A stretch of DNA of 11,150 bases from Desulfobacterales bacterium (GTDB lineage Bacteria > Desulfobacterota > Desulfobacteria > Desulfobacterales > Desulfobacteraceae). The stretch covers positions 1 through 11,150 of the forward strand of contig JAKSBB010000341.1 of NCBI GenBank assembly GCA_022361315.1, in the 5' to 3' direction. Under the pieces are notes generated by a model. It made no database searches. It was not told where the DNA came from and saw only the letters and a program-made list of their open reading frames with translations. Below are positions 1 to 7,386 of the stretch, piece after piece. The translations under genes were made by a program, and so were the position numbers. The stretch's first letter is position 1. Each line of letters starts with the position of its first letter.

Positions 1-515
1 GATTCCGCCACCGTGGAAAACCGTGGTCCCTCGATGGTCACCACGCACCCCGTTTCATGTACCGGCAGCTCAAGTCCTTTGGCGGTTTCATATAATTTCA
101 TTCGCAGATCCCGGTCAAAGGGGTGGGCCATGGCGGTATGGACGGCGCCATTTTCAAAGGAGTCGGCGAAGGTATTTTGCCGGAACCGGGTAAAATCGAT
201 GAACTGGTCCAGAATCACCAGGTGGCCCCGGTCAATCTCCGCCCGGAGGGAACCGCAAGCCGTGGTGGCCAGGATACAGGTGGCCCCCGCCTCTTTCAGG
301 GCCTGGATATTGGCCCGGTTGTTGACCTGGGTGGGGCTGTACTGATGTTTCCGGCCGTGTCTGGCCAGCAACAGCACATCGGTGTCCCCGATTTTTCCGG
401 ATTTAATTTCAGAAGAGGGGGTTCCATATGGGGTATCTGCCTCTATTTCAACGACATCCTTGAGGATATCAGGATCATCCAGCCCGGACCCGCCGATTAT
501 ACCGACCCGTATCAT
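1..515 (-). CDS. mtnP: S-methyl-5'-thioadenosine phosphorylase, 5' part (partial, runs off the left edge)
   Basis: The first 171 codons are visible; the rest lies left of the window. The protein starts MIRVGIIGGSGLDDP, has the phosphate-binding RHG at residues 52-54 (LLARHGRKH), TTACGSLR at 84-91, DQFID at 103-107 and TIEGPRFST at 160-168. These are the landmarks of the MTA-phosphorylase branch of trimeric purine nucleoside phosphorylases, which cleave methylthioadenosine (a by-product of polyamine and related SAM metabolism) to adenine and methylthioribose-1-phosphate in the cytoplasm. The ATG at 515-513 is preceded by GGAG about 11 nt upstream. The gene points away from everything else here and seems unrelated to the sulfur-redox cluster. 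A broader-specificity nucleoside phosphorylase is the main alternative, since specificity residues near the C-terminus are not visible. Confidence 0.9.
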   Translation of the reverse strand, partial: MIRVGIIGGSGLDDPDILKDVVEIEADTPYGTPSSEIKSGKIGDTDVLLLARHGRKHQYSPTQVNNRANIQALKEAGATCILATTACGSLRAEIDRGHLVILDQFIDFTRFRQNTFADSFENGAVHTAMAHPFDRDLRMKLYETAKGLELPVHETGCVVTIEGPRFSTVAE

Positions 516-637
516 CGTCTTGATTTCTCCTTATTCAATTTACTTTTGATCAATTTAATTTGGTGCACCTCAATCCCAGACGCCTAAATTCGGTTGGCCT
601 TGGAAGTCAAGCCTGGAAAGTCAAGCCGGTGCCCGTA

Positions 638-680
638 GTGGTGGCGCAATTAATTTACATACGATTCATTGCGCTACCAC
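638..680 (+). repeat. 13-bp inverted repeat / stem-loop in mtnP-receiver spacer
   Basis: GTGGTGGCGCAAT (638-650) is complementary to ATTGCGCTACCAC (668-680) with a 17-nt A/T-rich loop. The single mismatch is a G-T pair, so as plus-strand RNA the stem would be fully paired (G-U), whereas the minus-strand RNA would have a C-A mismatch. There is no T tract after it, so a terminator is unlikely. It may be a protein-binding site, the remains of a mobile element end, or an RNA structure. Confidence 0.5.
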
Positions 681-848
681 AAACCGCCCGCAACGTCAAT
701 ATTAAGTCAGGTTATGCCGTCGGTCGCAGAGGACAAGAAACCACCCGGTTTCTCAGCCCCCCGGACAGCCCATGGGGCCGGGTAATATTAGGATTGTGTT
801 TTTTGTGTGGCAGAAGCACCGGAATCCCGTGAAAAAATGTAAAAACCA

Positions 849-877
849 TTCCCAAACTGCGAAAAAATGGCTATACT
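849..877 (+). promoter_or_regulatory. Candidate sigma-70 promoter for the receiver gene
   Basis: TTCCCA (849-854) and TATACT (872-877) are separated by 17 bp. The -10 hexamer is good (5 of 6 to TATAAT), the -35 is moderate. Transcription would start near 884 and give a leader of about 67 nt before the ATG at 951. Confidence 0.4.
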
Positions 878-950
878 TTGCCTCAGTCGAATGAAGCAAT
901 TCCTACATAGATTCGGATAGAATCAAATAAGACGCTTAAGGAAACCATCA

Positions 951-1343
951 ATGCGTATCCTTGTTGTGGATGACGAAGTTGTCAGCCGAAAAAAAATGAT
1001 GAAAAGCGTGAGTGAACTCGGGTCCTGTGAAGGGGTTCAAAACGGAAATGCTGCCCTGAGTGCAGTGCGGACCGCCCTGGAAGACTGGAAACTTTACGAC
1101 CTGATCACCCTGGATATTTCCATGCCGGATATCAGCGGTACCGAAGTTCTTTCCCAGATCCGGGAGCTAGAAGCGGAGCGGGGTCTGGATGATGAAGAGC
1201 GGGCAACCATCCTCATGGTCACCTCCCACTCGGATATTGAAACGGTGAAAGCCTGTGTGGGAAAATGTGACGGGTATGTGATCAAGCCCTTTAACAGGGA
1301 TGTCATCATGGAGAAATTAAAAAAAACCGGTGTGCTCCGCTGA
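951..1343 (+). CDS. Stand-alone CheY-like response regulator receiver domain
   Basis: This 130-residue protein is a single receiver domain with no output domain, the usual CheY size. The acidic pair is D7-D8 in ILVVDDE, the phospho-acceptor is D55 in LITLDISMPD, the switch threonine is T91 (LMVTS) and the conserved lysine is K112 in VIKPF. All catalytic residues are present, so it should accept phosphate from a histidine kinase and signal through protein contacts, or act as a phosphate relay. No kinase is encoded in the window. AAGGA sits about 11 nt before the ATG. Its stop codon lies inside the terminator hairpin of the convergent operon. Its partner and target cannot be inferred; a flagellar or general signalling role is possible but unsupported. 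Confidence 0.9.
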   Translation: MRILVVDDEVVSRKKMMKSVSELGSCEGVQNGNAALSAVRTALEDWKLYDLITLDISMPDISGTEVLSQIRELEAERGLDDEERATILMVTSHSDIETVKACVGKCDGYVIKPFNRDVIMEKLKKTGVLR

Positions 1344-1367
1344 TCTTCATCAGCAAAACGCACCGGT
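1319..1367 (-). terminator. Rho-independent terminator of the thioredoxin/Fe-S/cytochrome b operon
   Basis: On the minus strand the stem ACCGGTG/CACCGGT (1361-1367 with 1326-1332) plus an inner GCTGAT/ATCAGC stem (1339-1344, 1349-1354) and CTTC loop is followed by a run of eight T (the A run 1319-1326 on the plus strand). The polarity of the T run shows it serves the minus-strand operon. It overlaps the last codons and the TGA of the receiver gene. Confidence 0.8.
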
Positions 1368-1380
1368 CTTCCCATGTATT

Positions 1381-1839
1381 TTACCTCTCCAGCCACGGGG
1401 TACGGGTAAAGAGCGTGACCCCGGACACGGTCAGCAAAGCCATGCAGAATCCCAGGTGGAGCAGATTCATCAGATGAATGGCCGCATGGGAAAAATAAAC
1501 CCCGGACAAATTTCTTACCACCATCATCCCGCCGGTAACCACAAGACCCAGAATTAAAGCCGCTTTAATCTTTCCCAAACGGGTCAGCGTTATCCCCTGC
1601 GATCTTCCGGCCAAAAAATCCACCGTCCAATACCCTGCCAGTGCCAGGAGCACGGAGGCCGTCATATAATGAATGCTGTGGGTGATGTAGAATTCCGCCA
1701 GCCAGCCAAAACCGGGAATATCTGCAATATAATACCGTTTGAATATCGGCATCTGACCAAACCCGGTCAGTGTTATCAGGAACAGGGTAGCCGCATATAT
1801 CCTTCCCGCCAGTTTCGATTTTTTCACATCAGCTATCAT
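1381..1839 (-). CDS. Four-helix cytochrome b-like membrane subunit
   Basis: The protein has 152 residues if started at the ATG at 1839-1837, which has a strong AGGAGG seven bases upstream; a longer in-frame start at 1890 lies inside the previous gene and is less likely. Four hydrophobic helices can be seen, at about residues 13-29, 47-70, 92-108 and 121-145. Histidines H54 and H57 in helix 2 and H118, H122 and H128 at or in helix 4 are placed to ligate b-type hemes near either membrane face. Its start overlaps the end of the Tat-exported Fe-S gene by 11 nt, so the two are likely translationally coupled and form one complex. The inferred role is to move electrons between the quinone pool and the periplasmic Fe-S protein. 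The exact family is not recognised; a DUF4405 or formate-dehydrogenase-gamma-like fold would fit. Confidence 0.8.
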   Translation of the reverse strand: MIADVKKSKLAGRIYAATLFLITLTGFGQMPIFKRYYIADIPGFGWLAEFYITHSIHYMTASVLLALAGYWTVDFLAGRSQGITLTRLGKIKAALILGLVVTGGMMVVRNLSGVYFSHAAIHLMNLLHLGFCMALLTVSGVTLFTRTPWLER

Positions 1840-2797
1840 TGCCAACCTCCTTTGCCTGCCTGTAAAACTTACCGAAGGCCGCTGCCGCACCCGCTACCGG
1901 TGCCAGCAGCATCGCCTTTGCCAGATTCGTGCCCTGGGCCATCTGGTCGGAGACCGCTGTCATGTGGGGTTGGCCTTTACCGGTTTCCAGGTTGAGTTGG
2001 TCAAATGGAACCGGGGAAATATAAATGGTATTTGTCCCCCCGTTCTCATCCAGCCCGTAAAGGTATCCGTTCATTTTTCCGGCTCTGGCCCTGGCAAGGG
2101 GAATCATCTCCGATTTCGGTCCGATGGTCTGGACATCCTCCGGGCAGGCCTCAATACAAGCCGGCACCTCTCCTATTTCAATACGCTGATAGCAGCGGTC
2201 ACACTTGTACATCACCCCGTTTCCGGCCAGACTGGGAAGGATATCCAGGTAAAGGCCGACACCGGTCTGGCGCTGGGGGATATCCCATGGGCAGACCTTG
2301 TTGCACTTGGATCCCCCCAGGCAGATATCCGCATCAATCCTGGACAGGCCGTTGGTTTCCTGTTTTGCCGCCCCCCAGGGACAGAGTTTGACGCAGGGGG
2401 GATTGTCACAGTGCATGCACCGCCTGGGAATGGTCAGTTCAATTTCCTCACCATCCTTAACGGCCGTGGCCTGTTGGATATAGAGCCAGGTGTATGGGGT
2501 GAGGCGGTCTGACACCTCCCGTCTGCCGGACCAGTCCGCCACCTTCACACGGGGCGGAAACATCTTTGGAAAGGGTTTTTCAGGTTCGGGAAATTTTGAA
2601 GCATTGGATGCTTTACAGGCATGGACACATTCCTCGCATCCGATACATTTGGTAATGTCCAATACCGTTACCAGAGGGTCGCCACCGCCCGGTGAGGCCG
2701 CAGCAGCCGCCTTTGCCACTGGGGTTGCTGCCGCTGCGGCACCTGCGGCAGTGAGGGTGCGTTTTAAAAAGGCGCGTCGTGATATGTTTCGGGTCAT
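1829..2797 (-). CDS. Tat-exported four-cluster Fe-S electron transfer protein (HybA/FdnH/DsrO-like)
   Basis: This is a 322-residue protein. The N-terminus carries a twin-arginine signal (NISRRAFLKR at residues 4-13, then an Ala-rich stretch), so it should be folded and exported to the periplasm. Fifteen cysteines are arranged as four cluster groups: C51/54/57/61, C127/130/135/139, C159/165/169 and C199/202/214/218. This matches the ferredoxin-type beta subunits of membrane oxidoreductases. The third group reads CLGGSKCNKVCP, with glycine where the second cysteine is expected, so one cluster may be [3Fe-4S] or use another ligand. A weakly hydrophobic Ala-rich stretch near residues 297-309 is too short for a sure anchor. 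The gene follows a thioredoxin-like gene and overlaps a cytochrome b gene, but no catalytic molybdopterin subunit is adjacent. It probably passes electrons between the cytochrome b and an unseen redox partner. Confidence 0.88.
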   Translation of the reverse strand: MTRNISRRAFLKRTLTAAGAAAAATPVAKAAAAASPGGGDPLVTVLDITKCIGCEECVHACKASNASKFPEPEKPFPKMFPPRVKVADWSGRREVSDRLTPYTWLYIQQATAVKDGEEIELTIPRRCMHCDNPPCVKLCPWGAAKQETNGLSRIDADICLGGSKCNKVCPWDIPQRQTGVGLYLDILPSLAGNGVMYKCDRCYQRIEIGEVPACIEACPEDVQTIGPKSEMIPLARARAGKMNGYLYGLDENGGTNTIYISPVPFDQLNLETGKGQPHMTAVSDQMAQGTNLAKAMLLAPVAGAAAAFGKFYRQAKEVGNDS

Positions 2798-2815
2798 CTA
2801 ACCTTTTGCCTTTCA

Positions 2816-2842
2816 TCCGTTCCCCCGCTGCCCGGGGGCGGA
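2816..2842 (-). repeat. GC-rich hairpin between thioredoxin-like and Fe-S genes
   Basis: CCCCCG (2822-2827) pairs with CGGGGG (2833-2838) around a 5-nt loop, and TCCG (2816-2819) with CGGA (2839-2842) extends it after a TT bulge. It fills most of the 45-nt gap in the minus-strand operon and has no T run on the minus strand. An mRNA stability or processing element is more likely than a terminator. Confidence 0.5.
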
Positions 2843-3406
2843 TCAGCTTTGTTTTACAAATTCCTGGAACTCCATGGTGGTGTAGCTCCCGGTATGGATA
2901 TACTTCAGGATCTGGAGGAACTGGTCGGCCCCTACGTACCCGGGCAAGCTGTTGACCTTATCTCCGTCGGATTCCAGAAACCACATGGTGGGCAGCCCTT
3001 TGATCCGCCATTTCTTTGCCAGGTCCCGCTGGTTGTCGGTATTCACCTGGATACTCACGAAGTTCCTGTTCAGATAGTCCGTTACCCGGGTATCTTTAAA
3101 CGTGGTCTTTTTGAGTTTGGTGCAGTAGGTACACCAGGGCGCACCAAAATAGAGGAATATGGGCCGGTCCGATTTCTTTGCCTGGGCCATGCCCGGGGTG
3201 TAATCTTTCCAGGCAATACCCGTACCGGATTGATCCGACAGGGTGTTGGCCGACGCATTCGCCACAAGGGAGGCGTTCTGTGCAACATCTGCCGATTGAA
3301 CAGATGACCCGCCCGTGGGTTTGGCGGGCTGTAACGCATTGTATACGTAGATACCGCCAAGAGCCACAACGATCAGCACAATAACCAGAACATTTTCTTT
3401 CTTCAT
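2843..3406 (-). CDS. Membrane-anchored periplasmic thioredoxin-like protein
   Basis: The 187-residue reading starts at the ATG at 3406-3404, with AGAGGAAA just upstream; a longer frame to 3460 would begin near the promoter start site and is rejected. Residues 6-23 form an uncleaved-looking hydrophobic anchor, followed by a Ser/Ala-rich linker to about 62. The thioredoxin domain spans about 66-170 with active site WCTYC (C92, C95) and the cis-proline loop GLPTMWF (P139). The FGAPWCTYCTKLKKTTF block resembles thioredoxin_7 and DsbD-gamma-like proteins that reduce disulfides in the envelope. It is first in the sigma-54 operon with an exported Fe-S protein and a cytochrome b. It may reduce protein disulfides, heme-site cysteines or persulfide intermediates in the periplasm. 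Its reductant is not visible, as no DsbD/CcdA homologue is encoded here. Confidence 0.87.
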   Translation of the reverse strand: MKKENVLVIVLIVVALGGIYVYNALQPAKPTGGSSVQSADVAQNASLVANASANTLSDQSGTGIAWKDYTPGMAQAKKSDRPIFLYFGAPWCTYCTKLKKTTFKDTRVTDYLNRNFVSIQVNTDNQRDLAKKWRIKGLPTMWFLESDGDKVNSLPGYVGADQFLQILKYIHTGSYTTMEFQEFVKQS

Positions 3407-3462
3407 AATATTTCCTCTATTTTGCCGGCGGTCATCAGCCGCCCGCACCTTAATTTGCATTT

Positions 3463-3479
3463 AGCAAGGATAGTGCCAA
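3463..3479 (-). promoter_or_regulatory. Sigma-54 (-24/-12) promoter of the thioredoxin/Fe-S/cytochrome b operon
   Basis: Read on the minus strand: TTGGCAC-TATCC-TTGCT, a full match to TGGCAC-N5-TTGCW with GG and GC ten bases apart. Transcription should start near 3452, giving a leader of about 46 nt before the ATG at 3406. The position directly upstream of the first operon gene and the presence of an upstream activator repeat support it. Confidence 0.9.
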
Positions 3480-3596
3480 CCAGGGGATAAGATGTCTTAA
3501 CCTGTGGGGAAGATAGCGGAATCCCTTGGCAATCCTAATGGTTCCTCAAACTGTTCTCATTCTTATTTTTTCTTGCGGGGAGCGGTACCGCCGGCA

Positions 3597-3614
3597 CTGT
3601 TAATTTCGTGTTAA
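3597..3614 (-). promoter_or_regulatory. Putative enhancer-binding site: paired TTAACAC repeats
   Basis: On the minus strand the site reads TTAACAC-GAAA-TTAACAG, two copies 11 bp apart (one helical turn). It lies about 119 bp upstream of the TGGCAC of the minus-strand sigma-54 promoter, a normal distance for an upstream activator sequence. The same heptamer, spacing and orientation recur before the rhodanese operon at 5668-5697. Confidence 0.7.
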
Positions 3615-3691
3615 CCAGTTTTCCCGACGCCATTCCCGGCCCCAAAGTACCACAAAACCACCCGCTAAAAAAGAGACTACCACGGCGTGGC

Positions 3692-3720
3692 TTTACAAAG
3701 ATATGGTTGTATCCTATTAC
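3692..3720 (+). promoter_or_regulatory. Candidate sigma-70 promoter for the DsrE-like gene
   Basis: TTTACA (3692-3697) and TATTAC (3715-3720) are separated by 17 bp and would give a leader of roughly 95 nt. The match is moderate and untested; it is offered because no sigma-54 element is seen on this side of the spacer. Confidence 0.35.
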
Positions 3721-3823
3721 CTGCAGGTGACGCACACCCGCGATGTCATACTTCAACCTAAATTTTCACCTGCCGGACACCGCCCTGTCAGTTGCCCGGC
3801 CCCCAAAATTAAAGGAGTAAACG

Positions 3824-4183
3824 ATGACTGAAAACGTATTGGTTACCATTTCCTGTGGTACGGACAACCCCAACCGCGCCACCCGTGGGCTTTTTCTGGC
3901 TGCCGTGGCCCAGAAAAAAGGCAAGAACGTCACTGTTTTCCTGCTGGATGACGGCGTATATCTGGCAAGACACGGGGCCGCCGAAACCATCCGCGCCGCC
4001 ACCGGGGACTCGGCAGATGACTCCCTGGCCCATCTTCAGGCCCACAACGTCCCCATCCTGGTGTGTACCCCCTGCGCCAAATCCAGGTTCATCGAAGAAG
4101 AAGATCTGGCCGAATCCTGCCGGATGGCCACAGCCGCGGAGCTTATCGATGTGGCCTGCGATGCCGCCTGTATCTCTTTATAG
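3824..4183 (+). CDS. DsrE-like cytoplasmic sulfur-relay family protein
   Basis: This 119-residue protein has no signal peptide. It shows the DsrE fold pattern: a first beta strand ENVLVTISCGTDNP, an alpha helix with the RATRGLFLA stretch, strand NVTVFLLDDGVYLARHG (35-51), and strand VPILVCTPCAKSRFI (76-90). DsrE/DsrF/TusD-family proteins use cysteines to carry persulfide sulfur; here C81 and C84 (CTPC) sit at the end of the fourth strand, and C11, C99, C112 and C116 are further candidates. AAGGAG eight bases upstream fixes the start. It stands alone between two sulfur-redox operons and ends 12 bp from the convergent activator gene. It is related to the DsrE superfamily but cannot be assigned to DsrE of the DsrEFH complex, because DsrF and DsrH partners are absent. 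A sulfur carrier or sensor role is inference. Confidence 0.8.
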   Translation: MTENVLVTISCGTDNPNRATRGLFLAAVAQKKGKNVTVFLLDDGVYLARHGAAETIRAATGDSADDSLAHLQAHNVPILVCTPCAKSRFIEEEDLAESCRMATAAELIDVACDAACISL

Positions 4184-4195
4184 GCAGATCTTAAC

Positions 4196-5644
4196 TCAGC
4201 TTGGCTGGGAGACCTTGACCTTATATTTTTTCATCCGTTTCCACACCGTCACCCTGGAAACGCCTAGAATCTCAGCCGCCTTGGTCTGATTGCCCTGCGC
4301 CTTGTGCAGGGCATCGATCAACGATTTACGCTCACCACTGTTAACCACCAGGGTGGTGGTTTCGTTGCCATCCACGGCCAGTGGCCGGTCTTCAGCCAGT
4401 GTATCTGCCGGGGTATCTGGGGGAGCCTGTTCGGATGCCTGAGCCTGTGTCAGTGCAACAGCAGCGGTCTTCCGGATTTTTTCAGGCAGATGATCCGGCC
4501 GGATGGCCTTGCCTCTGGCCAGAACAAATGCATATTCCACCGTGTTCCTTAATTCCCGGATATTGCCTGGCCAATGGTAGGCCACCATCAGGCGCATGGC
4601 CTCCGGTGTGAAGCCCAGGATATTCTTACCGGTTTTCTCCGCGTGAATGGTGATAAAATGCTGGATAATCAGGGTAATATCATCCCTGCGGTCACGAAGC
4701 GGCGGGCATGTCAGCGGGAACACATTAATCCTGAAGTACAGGTCTTCCCTGAATTCTCCTTGGGCGATCAATGCTTCCAGATCCTTGTTTGTGGCCGTAA
4801 TTATCCTGACATCAATGGGAATGGACTTGTTTTCCCCCACCCGCTGGATCATCCTTTCTTCCAGCACTCTGAGCAGCTTCACCTGTACCGACAGGGGGAT
4901 ATCTCCGATTTCATCAAGAAATATTGTTCCCTTATGGGCGGCCTCGAACCGCCCCACCCTGTCCGTATCCGCACCGGTATACGCCCCTTTCACATGGCCG
5001 ACAAGCTCGCTCTCCAGAATACTCTCACTGAGGGCGGCACAGTTCACCTTGATAAAGGGCAGTGATGCCCGCAGCCCTGTTTCGTGCAGCGCCTTGGCCA
5101 CCATTTCCTTACCCGTACCGCTTTCCCCCAGAATCATCACCGGCGTATCCAGTGAGGCCACACTTTCAATGTGCTCGTAAAGATTCATCATCACCGGGGT
5201 CCGGCCGATGATCCCGTGAAACCCGTCGTCGATGTGATACATCCGACGGATGGAGGCGAGTTCGTTCCGGTAGTTAATGTTTTCAGATATATCTTTCAGG
5301 GTTTCCACTGCACCGATAATGTCCCCCGCATCGTTGGTGAGTACGGTGGCGGATTTAACGATGGGGATGGCCCGGTTGGAGGCTGAGGTAATGATGCATT
5401 TTTTATCCCGCACCATTCCTGCCGAAAAAAGGCCGCACCATTCTTTCCCGGGCCCCTTGCCCCGGATTTCACACCCCGTGCAGTTGAGAAGTCTGCAGGA
5501 CTGCCCCTTGAGTTCGTCTTCGGTATACCCCGTCATCAGTTGGGCAGAGTGGTTCGCAGCGATGAAATTCCCATATTCATCAACGATGATGATCCCGTCC
5601 TGTACCGAGTCAATAATATGCCGCCAATGGTCTCCGATTTCCAT
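4196..5644 (-). CDS. Sigma-54-dependent transcriptional activator, Cys-rich PAS / AAA+ / Fis HTH
   Basis: The protein has 482 residues from the ATG at 5644-5642, preceded by AAGGGGGA; a longer frame upstream (to 5788) gives an unlikely N-terminus crossing the operator repeats. Domains: an N-terminal PAS sensor at about 8-122, the AAA+ sigma-54 interaction domain at about 145-380 and a Fis-type helix-turn-helix at about 452-475 (TKAAEILGVSRVTVWKRMKK). The AAA+ core has Walker A GESGTGKE (173-180), the sigma-54-contact loop as GAYTGA (220-225, tyrosine replacing the usual phenylalanine) and Walker B IFLDE (D244, E245). The PAS domain has C50, C55, C58, C70 and C83, suggesting metal or Fe-S binding or thiol redox sensing. 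A proline-rich linker follows the AAA+ domain. The gene sits between two sigma-54 operons that share an upstream repeat, so it is the obvious candidate activator of both. Confidence 0.93.
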   Translation of the reverse strand: MEIGDHWRHIIDSVQDGIIIVDEYGNFIAANHSAQLMTGYTEDELKGQSCRLLNCTGCEIRGKGPGKEWCGLFSAGMVRDKKCIITSASNRAIPIVKSATVLTNDAGDIIGAVETLKDISENINYRNELASIRRMYHIDDGFHGIIGRTPVMMNLYEHIESVASLDTPVMILGESGTGKEMVAKALHETGLRASLPFIKVNCAALSESILESELVGHVKGAYTGADTDRVGRFEAAHKGTIFLDEIGDIPLSVQVKLLRVLEERMIQRVGENKSIPIDVRIITATNKDLEALIAQGEFREDLYFRINVFPLTCPPLRDRRDDITLIIQHFITIHAEKTGKNILGFTPEAMRLMVAYHWPGNIRELRNTVEYAFVLARGKAIRPDHLPEKIRKTAAVALTQAQASEQAPPDTPADTLAEDRPLAVDGNETTTLVVNSGERKSLIDALHKAQGNQTKAAEILGVSRVTVWKRMKKYKVKVSQPS

Positions 5645-5657
5645 GAATTCCCCCTTG

Positions 5658-5697
5658 GTTAATGCCGTTAACACCCACCTTAACACAAAGTTAACAC
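5658..5697 (+). promoter_or_regulatory. Putative enhancer-binding site: three TTAACAC repeats
   Basis: TTAACAC occurs at 5668-5674, 5680-5686 and 5691-5697 (12 and 11 bp apart), with a weaker GGTTAAT at 5658. The last copy ends 111 bp upstream of the TGGCAC at 5808. The array starts 14 bp upstream of the activator's own ATG (24 bp for the first perfect copy), so the bound activator could also affect its own expression. The same TTAACAC-N4-TTAACA module is seen at 3597-3614. Confidence 0.75.
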
Positions 5698-5807
5698 AGG
5701 AGCAACAAAACCATATAATCCACGGCTCAACACAGCACATGCAGAATGCCACTTTTCTTTGCAATATTAAACATTTAAGCCACCTCAAAGCAATTCATCT
5801 TCTTATC

Positions 5808-5823
5808 TGGCACACCCTTTGCT
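5808..5823 (+). promoter_or_regulatory. Sigma-54 (-24/-12) promoter of the rhodanese/octaheme operon
   Basis: TGGCAC-ACCCT-TTGCT is a full consensus match with correct spacing. Transcription is expected near 5834, giving a leader of about 75 nt before the ATG at 5909. The promoter faces the 5909-9711 operon and has the TTAACAC array upstream. Confidence 0.92.
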
Positions 5824-5908
5824 CAATAAGAGTCCAACGAAATCAAAAGGGAACTGCACAGTTGCAGCCCCCAAATATATGATGACTAACCTTAATCAAG
5901 GAGTTGCA

Positions 5909-6997
5909 ATGAAACATTCCACCCGTAAATCGTTGATCCTGGGTCTGATCACAGGCCTGTTCGTCCTCTCCGGAATGTTTTCGGCAGCCCAGGCCAAAGA
6001 AGCCTGGATGTTCGACGACATTGTGGATGTAAACTTCGTGATCTCAAAGATCACGGTACCCATGGCCGATGATGTCATGATCATCGATGCCCGGCCTTAC
6101 AAAACCAAGTATGTCAAAGGGTTTATCCCGGGTGCGGTAAGCATTCCCTTCTCCGAATTTGACAAGAAGACGGAAATGCTGCCAAAAAACAAAGACGCCC
6201 TGCTGATCTACTACTGCGGCGGGGTAAAGTGCAAACTCAGCCATAAATCCGCCAAAAAGGCCGAAGCCCTCGGGTATACCAATGTAAAGGTCTTTGCCAA
6301 AGGCTATCCCGAGTACAAAAAACAACCCGGTGCCTATCCGGCGATTACCGCAGAACAGGTGGCGGCCCAGATTGCCGGTAATGAAACCCTGATTGTGGAT
6401 GCCAGACCCAAAGAAACAAAATTCGACAAGGGCCACATCCCCACATCCATTTCCATTCCCTACTCCAAATTTGACGCCCTGAAGGGCAAACTACCCAGAG
6501 CGCTGTCCACCCCCATTATTTTCTACTGCGGCGGGCTCAAGTGCAAACTGAGTCACAAATCTGCTGCCAAAGCCATTGCCATGGGTTACAAAAACGTATC
6601 CGTATTCACCACAGGATACCCTGCATGGAAAAAGCAATTCGGTGGTGATGCGGCAGTGGCTGTAAAAGCCGGGGAGATTGAAGGGTCCATTGACCTGGAC
6701 CGGTTCAAAAAAATCCTGGCGAAAACCCCGGATGCCATCACCCTGATTGATGTCCGTGACAAAGATGAATTCGACAAGGGCCACTTCAGTTCCGCCCTTC
6801 ACATCCCCGTTGAAGAACTGGAACCCAAGATCAAAGATCTGCCTTCGGGCAAACCCGTGGTATTTGTCTGCTCCACAGGCGCCAGAAGCGGTGAAGGATA
6901 TTACATGGTTAAAGATGTCCGGCCGGCGCTTGAGGTTTACTACGTGGAAGCCACCATTGATTTTAAAAAAGACGGGTCTTACACCCTGAAGAAAAAC
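5909..6997 (+). CDS. Exported protein with three rhodanese domains
   Basis: The 363-residue reading starts at the ATG at 5909, with AAGGAG upstream; an in-frame extension to 5819 would lie at or before the predicted transcription start. Residues 1-29 form a Sec signal peptide ending AQA. Three rhodanese domains follow, at about 35-140, 143-245 and 258-355. The first two are close copies with active loops CGGVKC (C103, C108) and CGGLKC (C207, C212), each followed by KLSHKSA, so each has a second cysteine five residues after the catalytic one. The third has a more standard loop, CSTGARS (C321). Rhodaneses carry sulfane sulfur as a cysteine persulfide. Being exported and first in the operon with an octaheme cytochrome, it probably binds or delivers sulfur from thiosulfate, polythionate or polysulfide in the periplasm. 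The stop codon is followed by 36 bp before the next gene. Confidence 0.92.
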
Positions 6998-7035
6998 TAA
7001 ACCAACATAATACTTAACTTGAGGAGAATTTAAAT

Positions 7036-7386
7036 ATGTTTAAGAAAATGATGATATCAGCCGTCCTGATCATGTTCACCCTTGGCACCGTTGGTGCAGC
7101 CTTTGCCGCCGAAGGCCCCGGCGGTAACAAAAGAAAAGGGAAGTACACCTATCGCAAGCTGGTTAAGGCCTGCTACGAGCGGGGTGCCGTGGATACGGCA
7201 ACCCCCAAAGTAAGTCCTGCCGATAAAAAGATGGCCGAGTGGACAGCTGTGTTCGAAGGCAAAGACTTCAGCACATTCGGTTGTGACGATGAATGGGCCA
7301 ACGCCTCAGACAAGGACGTACTTGATATTTACTCCTATTTCTACAGCTTTGCAGCGGACTCCCCCACACCTGCCACCTGTAAATAA
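7036..7386 (+). CDS. Small exported cytochrome c-like protein lacking a heme-binding motif
   Basis: This is a 116-residue protein with a signal peptide (residues 1 to about 25, ending AFAA). The mature region starts with GGNKRKGKYTYRKLVKACYERG, shown here only as positions 29-50 of interest: RKGKYTYRK (33-41) followed by VKACY (43-47). Confidence 0.
   Translation: MFKKMMISAVLIMFTLGTVGAAFAAEGPGGNKRKGKYTYRKLVKACYERGAVDTATPKVSPADKKMAEWTAVFEGKDFSTFGCDDEWANASDKDVLDIYSYFYSFAADSPTPATCK

Larger units (their letters stand above)
516..950. other. Intergenic spacer between divergent mtnP and receiver gene
   Basis: This is 435 bp with no convincing gene; an open frame at 560-832 lacks a ribosome site and recognisable protein features. 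Visible structure: a near-tandem direct repeat (601-613 and 614-627, TGGAAGTCAAGCC and TGGAAAGTCAAGCC), a 13-bp stem-loop at 638-680, a short GAAACC/GGTTTC hairpin at 737-752, and a candidate sigma-70 promoter for the receiver gene near 849-877. Confidence 0.6.
3407..3823. other. Divergent regulatory spacer between thioredoxin-like operon and DsrE-like gene
   Basis: This 417-bp spacer has no convincing gene; a 73-codon minus-strand frame at 3535-3756 lacks protein family features. It contains the sigma-54 promoter at 3463-3479, the TTAACAC repeats at 3597-3614 and a candidate sigma-70 promoter at 3692-3720 for the DsrE-like gene. I found no GG-N10-GC element oriented toward the DsrE-like gene. 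Confidence 0.65.
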